64,000 nucleotides of DNA from Euonymus europaeus (lineage: Eukaryota; Streptophyta; Magnoliopsida; Celastrales; Celastraceae), in assembly GCA_963580455.1 (NCBI GenBank), contig OY756964.1:22976001-23040000 (forward strand), read 5' to 3'. The notes under the pieces are model-generated. The model was not told the DNA's origin. It ran no database searches and saw only the letters and a program-made list of their open reading frames with translations. Of this stretch, positions 24,051-36,435 are shown piece after piece (positions within the stretch are counted from its first letter, which is position 1; the number at the start of each line of letters is the position of its first letter). Both the position numbers and the translations under genes were made by a program.

Positions 24051-25331
24051 CTATACCTTCACAGAGAAAATTTCTGCTAGAGCAGACCAAGTTCCAGAAA
24101 CAGCCAGAACAAGCCCCAGTGACACAATCCCAATATCCACAGACCAGCCTTTCCACCCCATCTCTTCCTTAAACACTAACAAGTGAAACAAAGCAGGTAA
24201 AACAAACCCCAATCCGCAGCACACACTGCTCCCCACCAAAGACAAGAAATCTGCGAAATTAGGCACCAACAAAGCAACCAAACTGACCACCAAAACCAAC
24301 ACCCACCTCATCCACAAGCAATATCTACCACCCCAAAACCTTCTCTCGGCTATCTCATAAACTGGATTCATCATCAGCGGAAAAGTAAAGAAGAGATTGA
24401 TACAAAGACCCAATTGAACCAAAGTACTCACGAGTCCAGCCCCTAAGTTAGCTGTGATTATATCCTTAGTATCTTCACCAAAAGCAAAGTAACCCAATGC
24501 CCCAAATGCTCCATATATCGAAGTAATGATCGCCATGCTTAATCCCAAGGCTCTCCCAAACTTGTCTCTGTCTTTTGCCTCAGATTCTAGGGGCAAAACC
24601 ATACCAATCCCTTCAAAGGCATACACAGCCACACCCATGCCATAAAAGAACACGGACAAACCCCCAAAGGCCTGAACCTCGGGCCTATTCTTCAAAAGAA
24701 GCATCACATCCTCCACAAGTACCGCGGCCATAGCCCCAAGATCAACAACATCGGCGAAGATGCTCAAAGGTGCTAGGTGGGTCAAGGTCGGGATCGAATT
24801 CAACCCCAACTGAAAAGGGAAACAGCCCCATATATATAAATTCTTAGCAGGAAATCCCCAAATAAGTGAAGAATATAATCGATTCAAATCAGTTGAGGAA
24901 GATTCCTTTAACATATTGACCAAGGTATTGGCAATGAAAATTAGATACCCAACACAAAAACCAGCTTGAGAAAGCACGATCATTACATCCACGACGAGTC
25001 TCCCAACGGGCCCGCAAACTGCGAAACCCAAATCCCCAAAAGAGGCGATCTTGGAGAATTTGGAAGCGGATTCGAGTTTCCGACGGGTGTGAATCAACAG
25101 AATCATGCAGAAGTAGGTCAATCCGGCAACGGAAAAGAGCATTAGGAGGCTCATCAGCCATCCCGTGCGCTTAAAGGCGTATGGAAGTCCCAAAACTCCC
25201 GCGCCCACTATGGCTATGAAGACATTGGCGAAGGTCTTTGGCTGAGAAGACAGGGGCACTGCCGTTGCTCCACCCAACAGAGGCGAATCTTCCCTCGGCC
25301 GAGAGGGAGAAGATTTCTTCGCGACCACCAT
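24051..25331 (-). CDS. AVT3: Vacuolar amino-acid exporter, AVT3 type (AAAP/Aa_trans family), 426 aa
   Basis: Intronless gene. A 30-residue polar N-terminus (SSPSRPREDSPLLGG) with a possible dileucine-type sorting motif precedes about 11 hydrophobic segments. Family signatures: TFANVFIAIVGAGVLGLPYA in the first segment, PLSIFADVVDLGAMAAVLVE, AVYAFEGIGMVLPLESEAKD, GYFAFGEDTKDIITANL and FTFPLMMNPVYEIAERRFWG. These blocks fit the plant AVT3 group, tonoplast transporters that move neutral amino acids out of the vacuole. Length matches the family (about 420-440). It is divergent with GnTI; the same neighbour pair is At4g38250/At4g38240 in Arabidopsis as I recall, which supports AVT3C orthology. No broken motif seen. 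Confidence 0.9.
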   Translation of the reverse strand: MVVAKKSSPSRPREDSPLLGGATAVPLSSQPKTFANVFIAIVGAGVLGLPYAFKRTGWLMSLLMLFSVAGLTYFCMILLIHTRRKLESASKFSKIASFGDLGFAVCGPVGRLVVDVMIVLSQAGFCVGYLIFIANTLVNMLKESSSTDLNRLYSSLIWGFPAKNLYIWGCFPFQLGLNSIPTLTHLAPLSIFADVVDLGAMAAVLVEDVMLLLKNRPEVQAFGGLSVFFYGMGVAVYAFEGIGMVLPLESEAKDRDKFGRALGLSMAIITSIYGAFGALGYFAFGEDTKDIITANLGAGLVSTLVQLGLCINLFFTFPLMMNPVYEIAERRFWGGRYCLWMRWVLVLVVSLVALLVPNFADFLSLVGSSVCCGLGFVLPALFHLLVFKEEMGWKGWSVDIGIVSLGLVLAVSGTWSALAEIFSVKV

Positions 25332-25490
25332 TTTCCTGATGGAACAAGACTACGAGAGAAGACGAATACGTGTTGGCTTTTGTCGACAAAGGACGTGAGG
25401 CGCCCTTCGTTCAGCGTGGGATGTTAGAAGAACCCATGCCTGTCGGGTACTGTATGACCACCATGAATGAGAAGGATATGTCCCTTTTAA

Positions 25491-25838
25491 GAGCATCTCC
25501 AACCAAAATGATAATTTCATAATATATGAAAAATGTGTTTATATATTGAAAAATATATTATGATGACGTGTATCAGTATGTAATTTTTTTATAAAATATA
25601 TAAGATTAAATATTAATTTTGGTATAATTTTATTAAAAAATAAATGAATGACATTTGACATTTGAAGATTTTTTTAAAGAGAAATGAAAATATATAAAAA
25701 TTTATATTTTATTAATGTAAAAATATCAAAAGACGTATTTTATAATATAAATAAATATATCACTTGACTTTTTATATAATCAATGTGAGAATTGAGAAAA
25801 TGAAAAATTTAGAAAGCATTTATCATTTGGAGTTGCTC
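25491..25838. mobile_element. Tourist-like MITE with TAA target duplication
   Basis: Ends gagcatctccaaccaaaatg and catttggagttgctc form imperfect terminal inverted repeats of about 24 bp. Both ends are flanked by TAA (25488-25490 and 25839-25841), the 3-bp duplication typical of PIF/Harbinger-type elements. The 348-bp interior is AT-rich and non-coding. It sits between the divergent AVT3 and GnTI genes, so it may affect either promoter. Confidence 0.75.
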
Positions 25839-25841
25839 TAA

Positions 25842-26433
25842 CTTATGAAATGAATGGGTATCAGGTGGCTTTGTCTAAACTCACCACATCATATCTACAC
25901 CTGTACATATTTATCAGAATCATCTTTTGATAGAGTCTAAATTTTAATAGCTTATAAACGATAAAACTTATAACTTGTTAAATAAATTCTGCAATCTATT
26001 ATAAACTGTAAAATTTATAACTTATCAAATAAATTATGTAAGCTTTGATAGAGCATAAATTTTTGATAGAGCATAAATTTATGATAATGTATAAATTATA
26101 AATTTATTAATAGAGATATGTAAAATAGTTCAATAATAAAATAAAAATTATAAAATATTAACTTAGTAGAGAGACAGAAAAATTAAGGAATTTTTTTTAA
26201 ATACAACCTAATATGAGTCGACAGAGGGTTAAGTTATGACTTGACTCAAAGAATACGCCGAGTCTCTGAAGTCAGAACAAAACCTCTCGATTTCTCAGAA
26301 CTCCTGGCTCTTTCGTACTGAGTTCGAATGTAGTTAAAAAGGACAAGAAACTTGCACGATTTCTTTCAGATTTGAATTTGTCACCGGAAGTAATCAATCG
26401 AAGGTTTTCAACAATCAGCTCCTGAACCGTGAA
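25842..26433. other. Promoter region and leader of GnTI
   Basis: AT-rich sequence with repeated words tttgatagagcataaattt at about 26048-26085, then the probable GnTI leader from about 26270. No gene. Confidence 0.45.
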
Positions 26434-27049
26434 ATGGCGAACGAATGCTGCGATTTCCGGTTCCTTCTGATTGTCGCGGCTGTGGCCTTCATTTACCTAC
26501 AGGTATTCTTGGAATCCTTAATCTTCTTTCTACCTTCAGAAAATGATCGGTTCACTGATCCTCTTTTTTGGCTTCTGTAAGTTGCGGCTTTTTTCCACAC
26601 AGTCCGAATACGCCGATCGCCTTGCTGCTGCTGTAAGTCTACGGCCACTTTAATAATTTTCTTTACCTTTTCAATTCAAGATTAATAATATTTCGTTTCC
26701 CTTTGTGACTTTGTGTTTTACTTGCATTCGTGCTTCAGAAGTACGTAGTGTTGTTTGTTTAGAATGCAATATAGGCTCGGTGACGTAGGACGGCTTTTTG
26801 CTAACCTCGTTTTAAAATTTTCTTAGGTAGATCAGCTGATCAGCAGCTGAGTTTGTGTTTTAGGTGATTAGAGTAACATAATCAGATCTGAATTTACTAG
26901 GAAAATAGAAGAAACAATGAAAAAATAACCTGAACATCACTCCGGGTGTTACTCGGCATCACGGGAATGGATGATTGCATCTTACAATTGAAGCATATTA
27001 CAGCTAAAAAAGTCTCTCAAAGATGTATTTTCATTCATTCATTCATTCA

Positions 27050-27080
<31 letters not shown>

Positions 27081-30000
27081 GTGTTGAGAGTTTTCATCTA
27101 TATATATATATATATATATATCGTAATTCTAGTTCTATAAAACTTCCATTGAACAATATTAGGATTACAATCTAACTATGAGTTGACATAACAAAATAAT
27201 CTAATGAAAGACTAAGAGTATACTTATTGTCATAAAATTTAAAATTCGAACATAACAAAAACATAATTAGACTAAATATTAGCTAGAAAAAACCCTATAA
27301 GAAGCCAAGGATATGCATAGCATAGATCTTTGAATTTACTCTTTCGGAACCTCTTTAGCTCCTGCATCACTTGTTTTATCAGTACTGTTAAGGTTTAGCT
27401 TGTCGTTTGGATTAGTGACCTGTATGTTAAAGATTAATCGACATGGTAAAGAGATTATGATTCTGGGCTTATCATTGGGATAGTAGAAAGGCTGGAATTT
27501 TTGTGAACACTTGTTAATCTCTATTCTAGTAGCATATTAGGAGACTCAGATTATGTAATTTGTCTTTTTGCCCCAGCCTGCAAATTGGTTGAGGAATCCT
27601 AATGTTTATTATTTCTTTCAAAAACAACATGTTTATCGAAATAACCCCATCAGTAACTGCAGCAGTACCATCTAAATAGTCCAGATTGGCTAGAATGAAT
27701 GAAACATCTTATGAGTTTCTAAAGATTTTCATTTGAGATTATTTAATAAATTATTTCTATCAGTTGGAGAAGTTACCTTCTTTTTTCTTTTTTTGTCTCT
27801 GGAACTTTCTTGTAAGCTCACAACTTCTTCTTTTTTTCTTTCTTCACATTGTGTTCACTTTCAGCAGGTTGCATTGACCGTCCAGATGAATTTCACAATT
27901 TGATCCATTCTTATGTTTATCAGAACTTGTCTGCTTTCAGTTTTTTTTCTTCCCTGGACTTTCCCTTGGAAATTGGAATTAATATCTAATATGCCTTGAA
28001 CATGGCTCATTTAAATTAGAGGGAAGCTTAACTAATTTGAGAACTACTTCTTTCTTTGTTCATTTTTTTGACAGGTTGAGTCTGAGAATCACTGTACAAG
28101 TCAAATGCGATTACGCATTGATCAAATTAGCATGCAGCAGGGGCGCATTGTTGCCCTAGAAGGTTTATTGTTTTTGGTGCATCATGCTTATGTTCTCCAT
28201 TTTCTTTATCAATCCATGAAGAACAGCTTTCCAATCCCTACGTAATGTGCTGTTTGTGTATTATCTACATTTATTGACCATCCTAGGGCTCTGTGGCATT
28301 AATCTGTCTTGCTTCTTGGCCCCATTTTGATGTATTGCCTTGAAACGTTTTTGTTTTCTTAAAGCTTTTGGTCTTTTTTTCTTTGGATGTTTTGGACCTC
28401 AGCTTCATCGTAGAATGTGACCTCTGCATTTTTTTTGGTTAGTTTGTTTTCTGATATGCTCTTCTTCCACTATGAGTGTGAAATGGCCATGCTTCTTTTG
28501 TCTTTCCTTAAAAAGAAAAAGCAAAATTAGTCAGGCTAATACAAGAAACACATACTTCTGTGAATGTAAGGGTATAGACATCTTATGAGGAACAAAAAGT
28601 ACAAAAATCAGTGAAAATAAGAAAGCCTGTCAGTAGTCTTACCAATAACTTTCTTTTGAAGATGGCTACTCTTCTTCAGTTCCTCAAAGCCCTATAATTT
28701 ATTTCCTAATAAATGCACCATGTGAGACTTGAAAATGTGTTGTCTTTGGATTTTGGAATACCAACTGCCTATTAAACTACTAATATGACATATAGGGCAC
28801 CATATTTTGTAGTCAGAAGTAAATCATTAGGCATAAGGTGGTTACTTTTCCGAATGTTGTGTGTGTTTTACTCATTTTATTCCTTGTGGAAGCAGATGAA
28901 CTTCCCCCTCCTTTTTCTTTCTTAAGAAGAATCTTATGTTTTTTGGTCGAAGTCCAGTATTGTCATTCTTTAATATTTATTTAGTTTGTTGCACTGACAC
29001 CATGTGAAAATTTCAGAAGAAAGGAAACACAAAGAAGAAGAGTGTACACAACTAGAGGCTCTTGTAAAAGAATTTGAGAGTATGTACTTACAAATGTGCT
29101 TATAATTCGGATTCTACGTGCATGTTCTATTTATGCAACTTCCTCCTGCCCTCACCCTCCCCCTCTCCCCAGTCTCCTTTTACAGTTCGAGATTTTATTG
29201 GCACTTAGAATACCGTACGTGTTTACTTTTCCAGGGAAAGGCCTTCAAAGAGTGATCAATAAAGAACAGGTTTTGATAAACTGGAAGCCTCTTTACTTCA
29301 TTTCTTAATTGAATTTCTCCCTTCAGATCATTCTGATTTTTTTTTTGCTTTCGTCAGGCACCGGTGGCAGCAGTTGTGATTATGGCATGTAATCGTGCAG
29401 ATTATTTGGAGAGGACTATTAAGTCTGTTTTAAAGTATGTCTTTTGCTTGCTGCATTTTGGTGTTTTCTATCTTCTCTACATTGTCCTAATTTTACATAT
29501 TTTCAGTTGACACTCTTGTGGAATGATTCTCAAATTTGACAGATATCAGAGCGTTGTTGCTTCAAAATATCCACTTTTTGTATCACAGGTACTTTCATTT
29601 ATTTCTTCCTTTTATGTTGCTAGAAATTCAGGAATATACTGCACACATGAGCACATTCATCATACGAATTTTAATGATTAGGTAGGCTTTTCTCTTTGGC
29701 AGGACGGATCCAACCAGGATGTTAAAAGTAAGGCCTTAAGTTTTGATCAGCTGTTGTACATGCAGGTAATTTTACCACAATCGAATATATATACATTAGT
29801 TTTTTCTGATTCCGTTGTTCCCTACTTCCTTTGACCTTCATACATGGCGTTTGTGTTATCTCAATATGCTGGACCAATAATAAAGTTGGTGCCTCTTATT
29901 GTTCCATCTAGCCCTCCTTATGAGAACTGCTTGGCCAATAGAACTGGTTTCGTGGCTCACCAGCTAAGTGCATACTTGTTGATAATTAGTGATGTTTTTG

Positions 30001-33000
30001 CTGTATGACAGTATGAGGATTAACATATTCTCTTATCAGCTAAAATTTTGGGTTGATGTTGCCTTTCCGTATGACTTGTTGATAATTAGTGGTGTTTTTG
30101 CTGTATGAGGATTAACAAATTCTCTATCAGCTAAAATTTTGGGTTGATGTTGCCTTTCCGTATGACTTGTTGATAATTAGTGGTGTTTTCACGGTATGAG
30201 GATTAACAAATTCTCCCAGCTAAAGTTGATGTCATGGTTTGAACAACTATCATGTGCATACATTTAATATGTGTTACTGTCTTTACGTATATATGTGATG
30301 TCTTAATTTTATAGCCAATATAGGAAACCTCGATGACTGACTTCATTTGACTGTAGCACTTGGATTCTGAGCCAGTACAACCGGACAGGCCAGGAGAATT
30401 GGTTGCATACTACAAAATCGCACGTAAGAATTTCTTTCACATTGTTTTATGGCCATGTAAATTTGATGATGTAACTCTTTCATTTTCTAGGTCATTACAA
30501 ATGGGCATTGGATCAATTGTTCTACAAGCATAATTTCAACCGAGTAATTATACTTGAAGGTGCCATTTTTCTTGTGGTAGAATGTCATATTTTCCTCTCC
30601 CTTATGTTAAGTATGAAACAAAGTTTATGCTAATCAAAATGCTTCCTGAAACACAGATGATATGGAAATTGCCCCTGATTTTTTCGATTACTTTGAGACT
30701 GCAGCCACGCTCCTTGACAAGGATAAGTAAGCTTTTTACATGAAACCAAGCTTCTGTTATTAAATCTCGTTAGAGAATATCCAAAATTAAGAAATTTGAT
30801 TTTTTTGTGTTTTCATCCTAATTTTCTTGCTGTTAAACACATTAGGTCCATTATGGCTGTTTCATCATGGAATGACAATGGACAAAAGCAGTTTGTTCAT
30901 GATCCTTGTAAGTTTTTGTTGTTTACTCCACTAGCTCTTTGTGGGGAAAATTTATCATTTGTGCTGGATGATATCATATATTATGTGACATGATTTTTTT
31001 CATTCTCTCTTTTTCTTGCATGGATTTTTTTTATTCTTGTGCTAGGGTGTGCATGCATGTGTGCCATCATGTGATGTGCTGAAAGCATTAAAATTTGACA
31101 ATTGAGGACATGATCTGGCATAAATCTTATTTGGTCTTGCCCCTTTCAGTTATTTATCTCAGTCTTTTTGAAGAGCTGTAATTTTTCTTTTGCTACTCCC
31201 ATGTCATGTCTATCTCAAAAATGTCTATCATACTCTGCAAAATGTTTCATCACTTGGTAGATCTCTCTATCTGCCTGTTTGCTTGTGGTGTGTGGGTACA
31301 CATTTGTTTCATTGTCCTGAGTACTTACACATTCAACTTATCAATCTGCTGGAACACTATATATTATTAGGAAAGACAACATTTTCTGAGCACAATTTAG
31401 ATGTGAACTATCTTCTGCATCTTGCCCCAATTTAAACTGCATATGCCTTTTCATTAAGTTTGCTACGTGATGTACTCCGCAGATGAAATTTATCGGTCAG
31501 ATTTCTTTCCAGGACTTGGATGGATGTTGTCTAAATCTATATGGGATGAGCTGTCACCTAAGTGGCCAAAAGCATATCCTTGTTAGTTTAGTTTTGCTTA
31601 TTGTTGTCATTGTGATTTTATGTATCTCTTATATGCACTTTCCTTGACGAAAATTCACTTATTGGGATGACTGGTTGAGATTGAAAAAGAATCGCAAGGG
31701 TCGACAGTTTGTTCGTCCAGAAGTATGCAGAACATATAACTTTGGAGAGCTTGTACGTGTATCATGTTGCATTTTCAATTATTCCTTGTTGTGATTGACC
31801 TTTCAACATAGTTCTTGTTGATTTTGGTTATTCAAGTCATTGACCTAGTTTTTACTTGTGAGTTTGTATTTCCATATCACTTGACATGTTGTTTGTGCTT
31901 CCTTGAAAGTTGAAACAGCAGGCATGCCTTTTGGATTAAAATATCAAATGTTTGTAACTTTGTGCCAGTCACTGAATAACTGGTTTAAGTAAAATATTTT
32001 CCATCACCTTATTTCTGCATTTTTTTCCCGGGGAGGGAAGTCTCTGTTTAATGTATTGCGTAAAAGACTTTTGCTTATTATATCAGTGAATGGGACTATC
32101 TTTAGTGATATACTGCCATACTGGTTATGTGAGACTTTTTTGCTGCTATTAGCCGTGTAATTTTCATTGATTTGCCAATTGATATTCTTTCCCTATTTGA
32201 TCCAACTGGACATAATAATGGATGCATCGAGCAAGTATCTTGTCAATATGATAACGAATGAAAAAGCCAGATTGTGCTCGCAAAGGTTTGTGCACGAATG
32301 CAATTTGGTCTTCTTTATGTCTCTTGCTCTCATTACCCCCATCTTTTGTTTCTGCTGCCTTTTCCACTCTTCATCATACATAGATAAATGGCCTGTAGAT
32401 TTCGTTCATTATGCTGTAAATTTGCATTCTCCTTAATCTGGTCTATTTAGCAATTGATTTTCATCTCATTACAATAAAATGGTTAAATACTTAAATTATT
32501 GATACAATTTCCATGTCCAATATTTACAACTTTGAATCTGCAATATCCTTCTTGTTTAACGTTTCTCTTCTCTTATTTTTTTTTATTTTTTTTTATTTTT
32601 GATTTATCTCACAGGGTTCTAGTATGGGGCAGTTTTTCCGTCAATATCTTGAACCTATCAAGTTGAATGATGTCCAGGTAGGCATCAATTTATCATCTGT
32701 ATTATCTTCTTTAGCTTGAAGATTGTTTTTTGTTTTTTATTTTGGGATCATCAATATGTATTTCTCTTGCTTGTTCTTTATAAAGGTTGATTGGAAGTCA
32801 AGGGATTTGAGCTACCTGATGGAGGTAAAAGAAAGATTAATTCATTTCAATTTCCATCTGAATCACTGAATGCAACTTTCCTTTGCTTTTGGTCAATAAG
32901 TTTTGTATTGCTCGTCTTAGGAAAACTATGTGAAACATTTTGCTGAAATGTTGAAAAGGGCAAAACCTGTCCGTGGAACTGATGTTGTTCTAAAAGTACG

Positions 33001-33492
33001 TAATATAGATGGTGATGTGCGTATTCCATACAAAGATCAGTCAGACTTTGTACTCATTGCGGGCCAGTTTGGTGTTTTTGAAGAATGGAAGGTACTTCTG
33101 CTTGAAGTCGACTTTTCTCAAATTTGCATTGAGAAAAATTGCTTCATTTTTTTTTTTTATCAGATGTTTGCTTGGTTACTTTCTTCATTAATCAAGGCAG
33201 CGGTTACTGTAATAATATGGAAGCATGGCTACTCTTAGAATTATGATCTACTTAGATGAGGGGAATAGAGAGGGTCATTTTCTCTTTTATTTTTTGTTTA
33301 CAAATGAATTATTAATTTCATTCATGAGTCCCTGTAGTTAATAACTTAGTATCATTTTTTAACCTCTTCTTCCAGGATGGTGTGCCTAGGACAGCATATA
33401 AGGGAGTTGTTTCTTTCAGATACCAAACATCGAGACGTATATTCCTCGTTGGTCCAGATTCTTTGAAACAGCTTGGCATTGCCGATGCTTGA
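26434..33492 (+). CDS. GNTI (CGL1): Alpha-1,3-mannosyl-glycoprotein 2-beta-N-acetylglucosaminyltransferase I (GnTI), 444 aa
   Basis: Eighteen coding exons: 26434-26502, 26582-26632, 28075-28162, 29017-29079, 29235-29269, 29358-29434, 29543-29588, 29703-29765, 30357-30423, 30491-30559, 30657-30726, 30846-30907, 31483-31573, 31659-31752, 32615-32677, 32786-32824, 32921-33091 and 33376-33492. All phases join to one 444-residue frame, the length of the Arabidopsis enzyme. It is a type II Golgi protein: short cytosolic tail, membrane anchor (FRFLLIVAAVAFIYLQ), coiled stem, then the GT13 catalytic domain. The metal/UDP-GlcNAc motif EDD is at residues 209-211 (IILEDDMEIAPDFFDYF). It adds the first GlcNAc to Man5GlcNAc2, opening complex N-glycan synthesis. 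The intron 31574-31658 is U12 AT-AC type. Confidence 0.96.
27020..27121. repeat. Compound microsatellite in GnTI intron 2
   Basis: (CATT)n grades into (CAT)n at about 27032-27080, followed by (TA)n at about 27099-27121. Length is likely polymorphic. Confidence 0.85.
29975..30230. repeat. Three-copy tandem repeat in GnTI intron 8
   Basis: A unit beginning cttgttgataattagtg starts at 29975, 30075 and 30166. The first copy is 100 bp, the second 91 bp and the third truncated and diverged after about 60 bp. The size difference is a short internal duplication (gtatga) in copy one. Confidence 0.85.
31574..31658 (+). other. U12-type AT-AC intron of GnTI
   Basis: The 85-nt intron begins ATATCCTT and ends in AC. 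A branch-site match TTCCTTGAC lies at 31640-31648, with its branch A 11 nt before the 3' end, as expected for the minor spliceosome. No GT-AG alternative keeps the conserved frame: removing exactly 31574-31658 joins GC to T and reads PKWPKAYWDDWLRLKKNRKG. Confidence 0.9.
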
Positions 33493-36435
33493 TATCAAAT
33501 GAGGTTGGTGCCCCATACCCACACCATCATTTACTACTTTTTGATAACTATCTGTAAATTATATTTGCTAAATTTCTGGAACACACAAGCTGGGGTGTTG
33601 ATCAATATTGACAAATCTTAATTAATTTTTTTAGTTTTATTTCCGTGCTGAGCACTATAATTGTTAATTAATAGTATGGAATCTGCAGTCATCTTCATGA
33701 AAAGTTGTCACAGAGAAATTGCTTCCATATTGGGTAGAGACGGACAAAGAGGCTTAGGAATTTCCTTATGAAGCGTTTGCAAGTAAGATATGAGCAGAAG
33801 TCATTCTTGATGAGATAAATACAGAGGTGCAGCAGTTAGGAGATTGAAAATTTATTGACTTGGATAACTCTCCTGGATTTTCTTATTGTAGCATTTACCT
33901 GGAAGTTAATGTAGCAAATAGCAATACATCTCCTTTAGAATATTAACATCTACGGAATTAGATATGCTTGTCTCTGCTGAACTGAAATGGGCCTCGAAAA
34001 GCAGTAGTGATATACTTGTTCATAATTTATATACTTGATTATGTCTCCCCGTCTCACTTGAGTTCTTGGCTTCCTAATTTTCACTGGGGTGGTTTGCCTT
34101 GCATGAGTCACAAGATAGTTTGCATTATATCTGGTAATTGACAGGTTGACAGGATTTTACTTGTGAGATAATTTGATTCAAGTTGTCTAACTCCTTGTTT
34201 AACTTTAGAGGTGGATTTTTTTTTTCCCATCAAATGTCATTTCATCGAGTTTTAAAATGTTGATATAAGTAGTGTGGCAATTGCGTGATAAGGGAGGTTT
34301 TTGTCTCGTTACAAAATGAGTGTGTGTTTTTTCAAAAATGTGAGTGGTAGTTTAACCTATATATGCCTGTTTGGATTGGGTGAAGGGGAAGAAAATTACT
34401 TAAGGAATATAAGATATGGTAAAATATTTTTCCTTTCTTATATTTGAATAGGTTAAAAAAGAAAAGAACGTATTTGTTATTTCTTTTGTTTGGATAGTCA
34501 TTATTAGATAAAAGAAAATTTGGCTTAATTTACTTATTTATCTTTATTTTTAAGTTAAAGTATTATGTTTAAGGACAAAGTATATTTTTTCATTCATAAA
34601 TAATTTATTTTTTATTTCCCTTTCCTTCAAATGACCTCATTTTGTTGAGGAAGGATCTTAACAAAAAATTAGATGATTTCTCCCTCTAATTCTCTTTAAA
34701 TTCATCCTTTTATTTTTTTCCTAACTTATCCAAACAAGGGGATTCAGGATGAATTTTATTTTCCTTCTCTTTTTCTCCCTCCAAATCTCTCAATCTAAAT
34801 GTACTCTGTGACTTTGTATCCACAGCTCGAGTTTTGAGTCAACTCTTATAACAGATATGAACCAAAATCCCTGACATTGAATATGCCCGAGTTCAACAAT
34901 CTTTTATAACAAATATGAACGGATTTATTGTCGACCCTAGTACAAATCCATTATGATGGGAAATTCCCATGTAATTGCATATTATTCCAAACACTAATTT
35001 TAGACTACTGTTTTAGTCATCGTGATATAACTAATCGGAATTTATGAGGTTATAAATGCCTCTTCGGTGAAGTGCATTAATCAGTCACCCTCTCTTTGAT
35101 TTATCTCAACGTTCTTTATAGAAGTAGATGCGTGATAGGGTGAGTCTTATTTGTGCTATATCAGACCCAATTCTTGTCTTCTGGTATAGATGGAATTTTT
35201 TTCTTCTCAAGTGCAATGGGACACTTGAGAATGCATTGGAAATTGTATTGAAAAATGTGTAAAATGGTGAAAAAAGTTGAAATATGGTAAAAAAAATGAA
35301 AAAAATTGTGTTGATACTTGATATTTGGAGTGTTTGTGAATGGAAATTGAAAAAATTTATATTGAAATATGTGTTTTATTGATATGATTGTATTGAAAAT
35401 CGTGTTTTACTGTAATAGAAGTGGGATCGCGCTGAAAAATTTGGAAAGTCTAGCATTGGAGATGCTTTTAACTATTTTGATTCGGCTAAAAATACAGTCA
35501 AAAAGTTGGAGCCGGTTTCTTGAGCTTCTCGTTCACCAGATTCAAGGAGTTATTTTAATGAGATTTGTCAAGCACATGCCAGACACAGCTTTGAGTTTAA
35601 CTTTATATATCTCCAAATTCAAGGTGTTATTTTTATGAGATTCGTCAAGCACATGCGAAACACAAAAGAGTGTTGTATTTGGCATGGAGTTGGAAGGGAT
35701 CGGGTTGAGAGTAGTTTATGAGAGTGAATTTTAATTTGGTACATAACTGTGTATAGAGGCGAGTTGGTTAAGAATTTAGCTTTATTATAAGAATATTTTT
35801 ATAATTTCATATTTGATACAAACTCACACCTTTCATATTTCAGGAGTTCGAAAATAGGGATCGAAATAAATTCGCAAAAAGCTGCAAGCCTCTCTAAGCA
35901 TGCGTTTGGTTGGGTGTGAGTGAGTTTATACGATCAGCTCGTAAGCTCAATTTCATCGGTCAACAATCACATCAGTTACATACTAAAAAATTTCCCTCAA
36001 TTTTTTTTATTGTCTCGTTATCTTACACGTTTGTCATTTTATCTCTCAAAATATATATTAAATTTTGAAAAAAATTTCATATTCAAACTCAACGTATAAA
36101 ACTCTTTTCAACAAAATTCATATTTTAATAGTTTTTATTTTATTATTAAATTAATTTAATACTCTTAATAATAAATTGATATTTTATACTCTATTGACAA
36201 TTACTTATATTATACAAATATTTGATAATTTATATATACGGTCACATATGCTATCAACAATACGCATGCTAAACAGTCTTCCCACCCACCAGACCTGCGC
36301 GCAGTAGGGCTTAATATATTTTGAGATTTGTATGTCGTTACAGAAAATCAACGAAAATATATTTTGAGATTTCCCTGTTCTCTCCTCCCAAAACCCAACA
36401 CAGTCTTTTCTCCTCTGTTCTGCTCAGCAATTGCA
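33493..36435. other. Spacer between GnTI and HSK
   Basis: GnTI 3' UTR, then AT-rich spacer. A possible MITE lies at about 34367-34740, with cctgtttggattgg at the left and ttatccaaacaagg at the right. A 77-bp imperfect duplication lies at about 35540-35665 (word attatttttatgagattcgt-like). HSK leader begins near 36330. No gene recognised. Confidence 0.45.

Noticed and set aside
32164..32436. ORFs on both strands within a GnTI intron
   Set aside because: No family features; they lie in the intron 31753-32614, which is bounded by conserved exons.
35200..35475. Possible MITE ending gcattggagatgctttt
   Set aside because: Only one terminus is recognisable; no matching left inverted repeat was found.
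35897..36270. Possible element bounded by agcatgcg and cgcatgct
   Set aside because: The matching words are part of a self-complementary motif and the flanking bases do not continue as inverted repeats.
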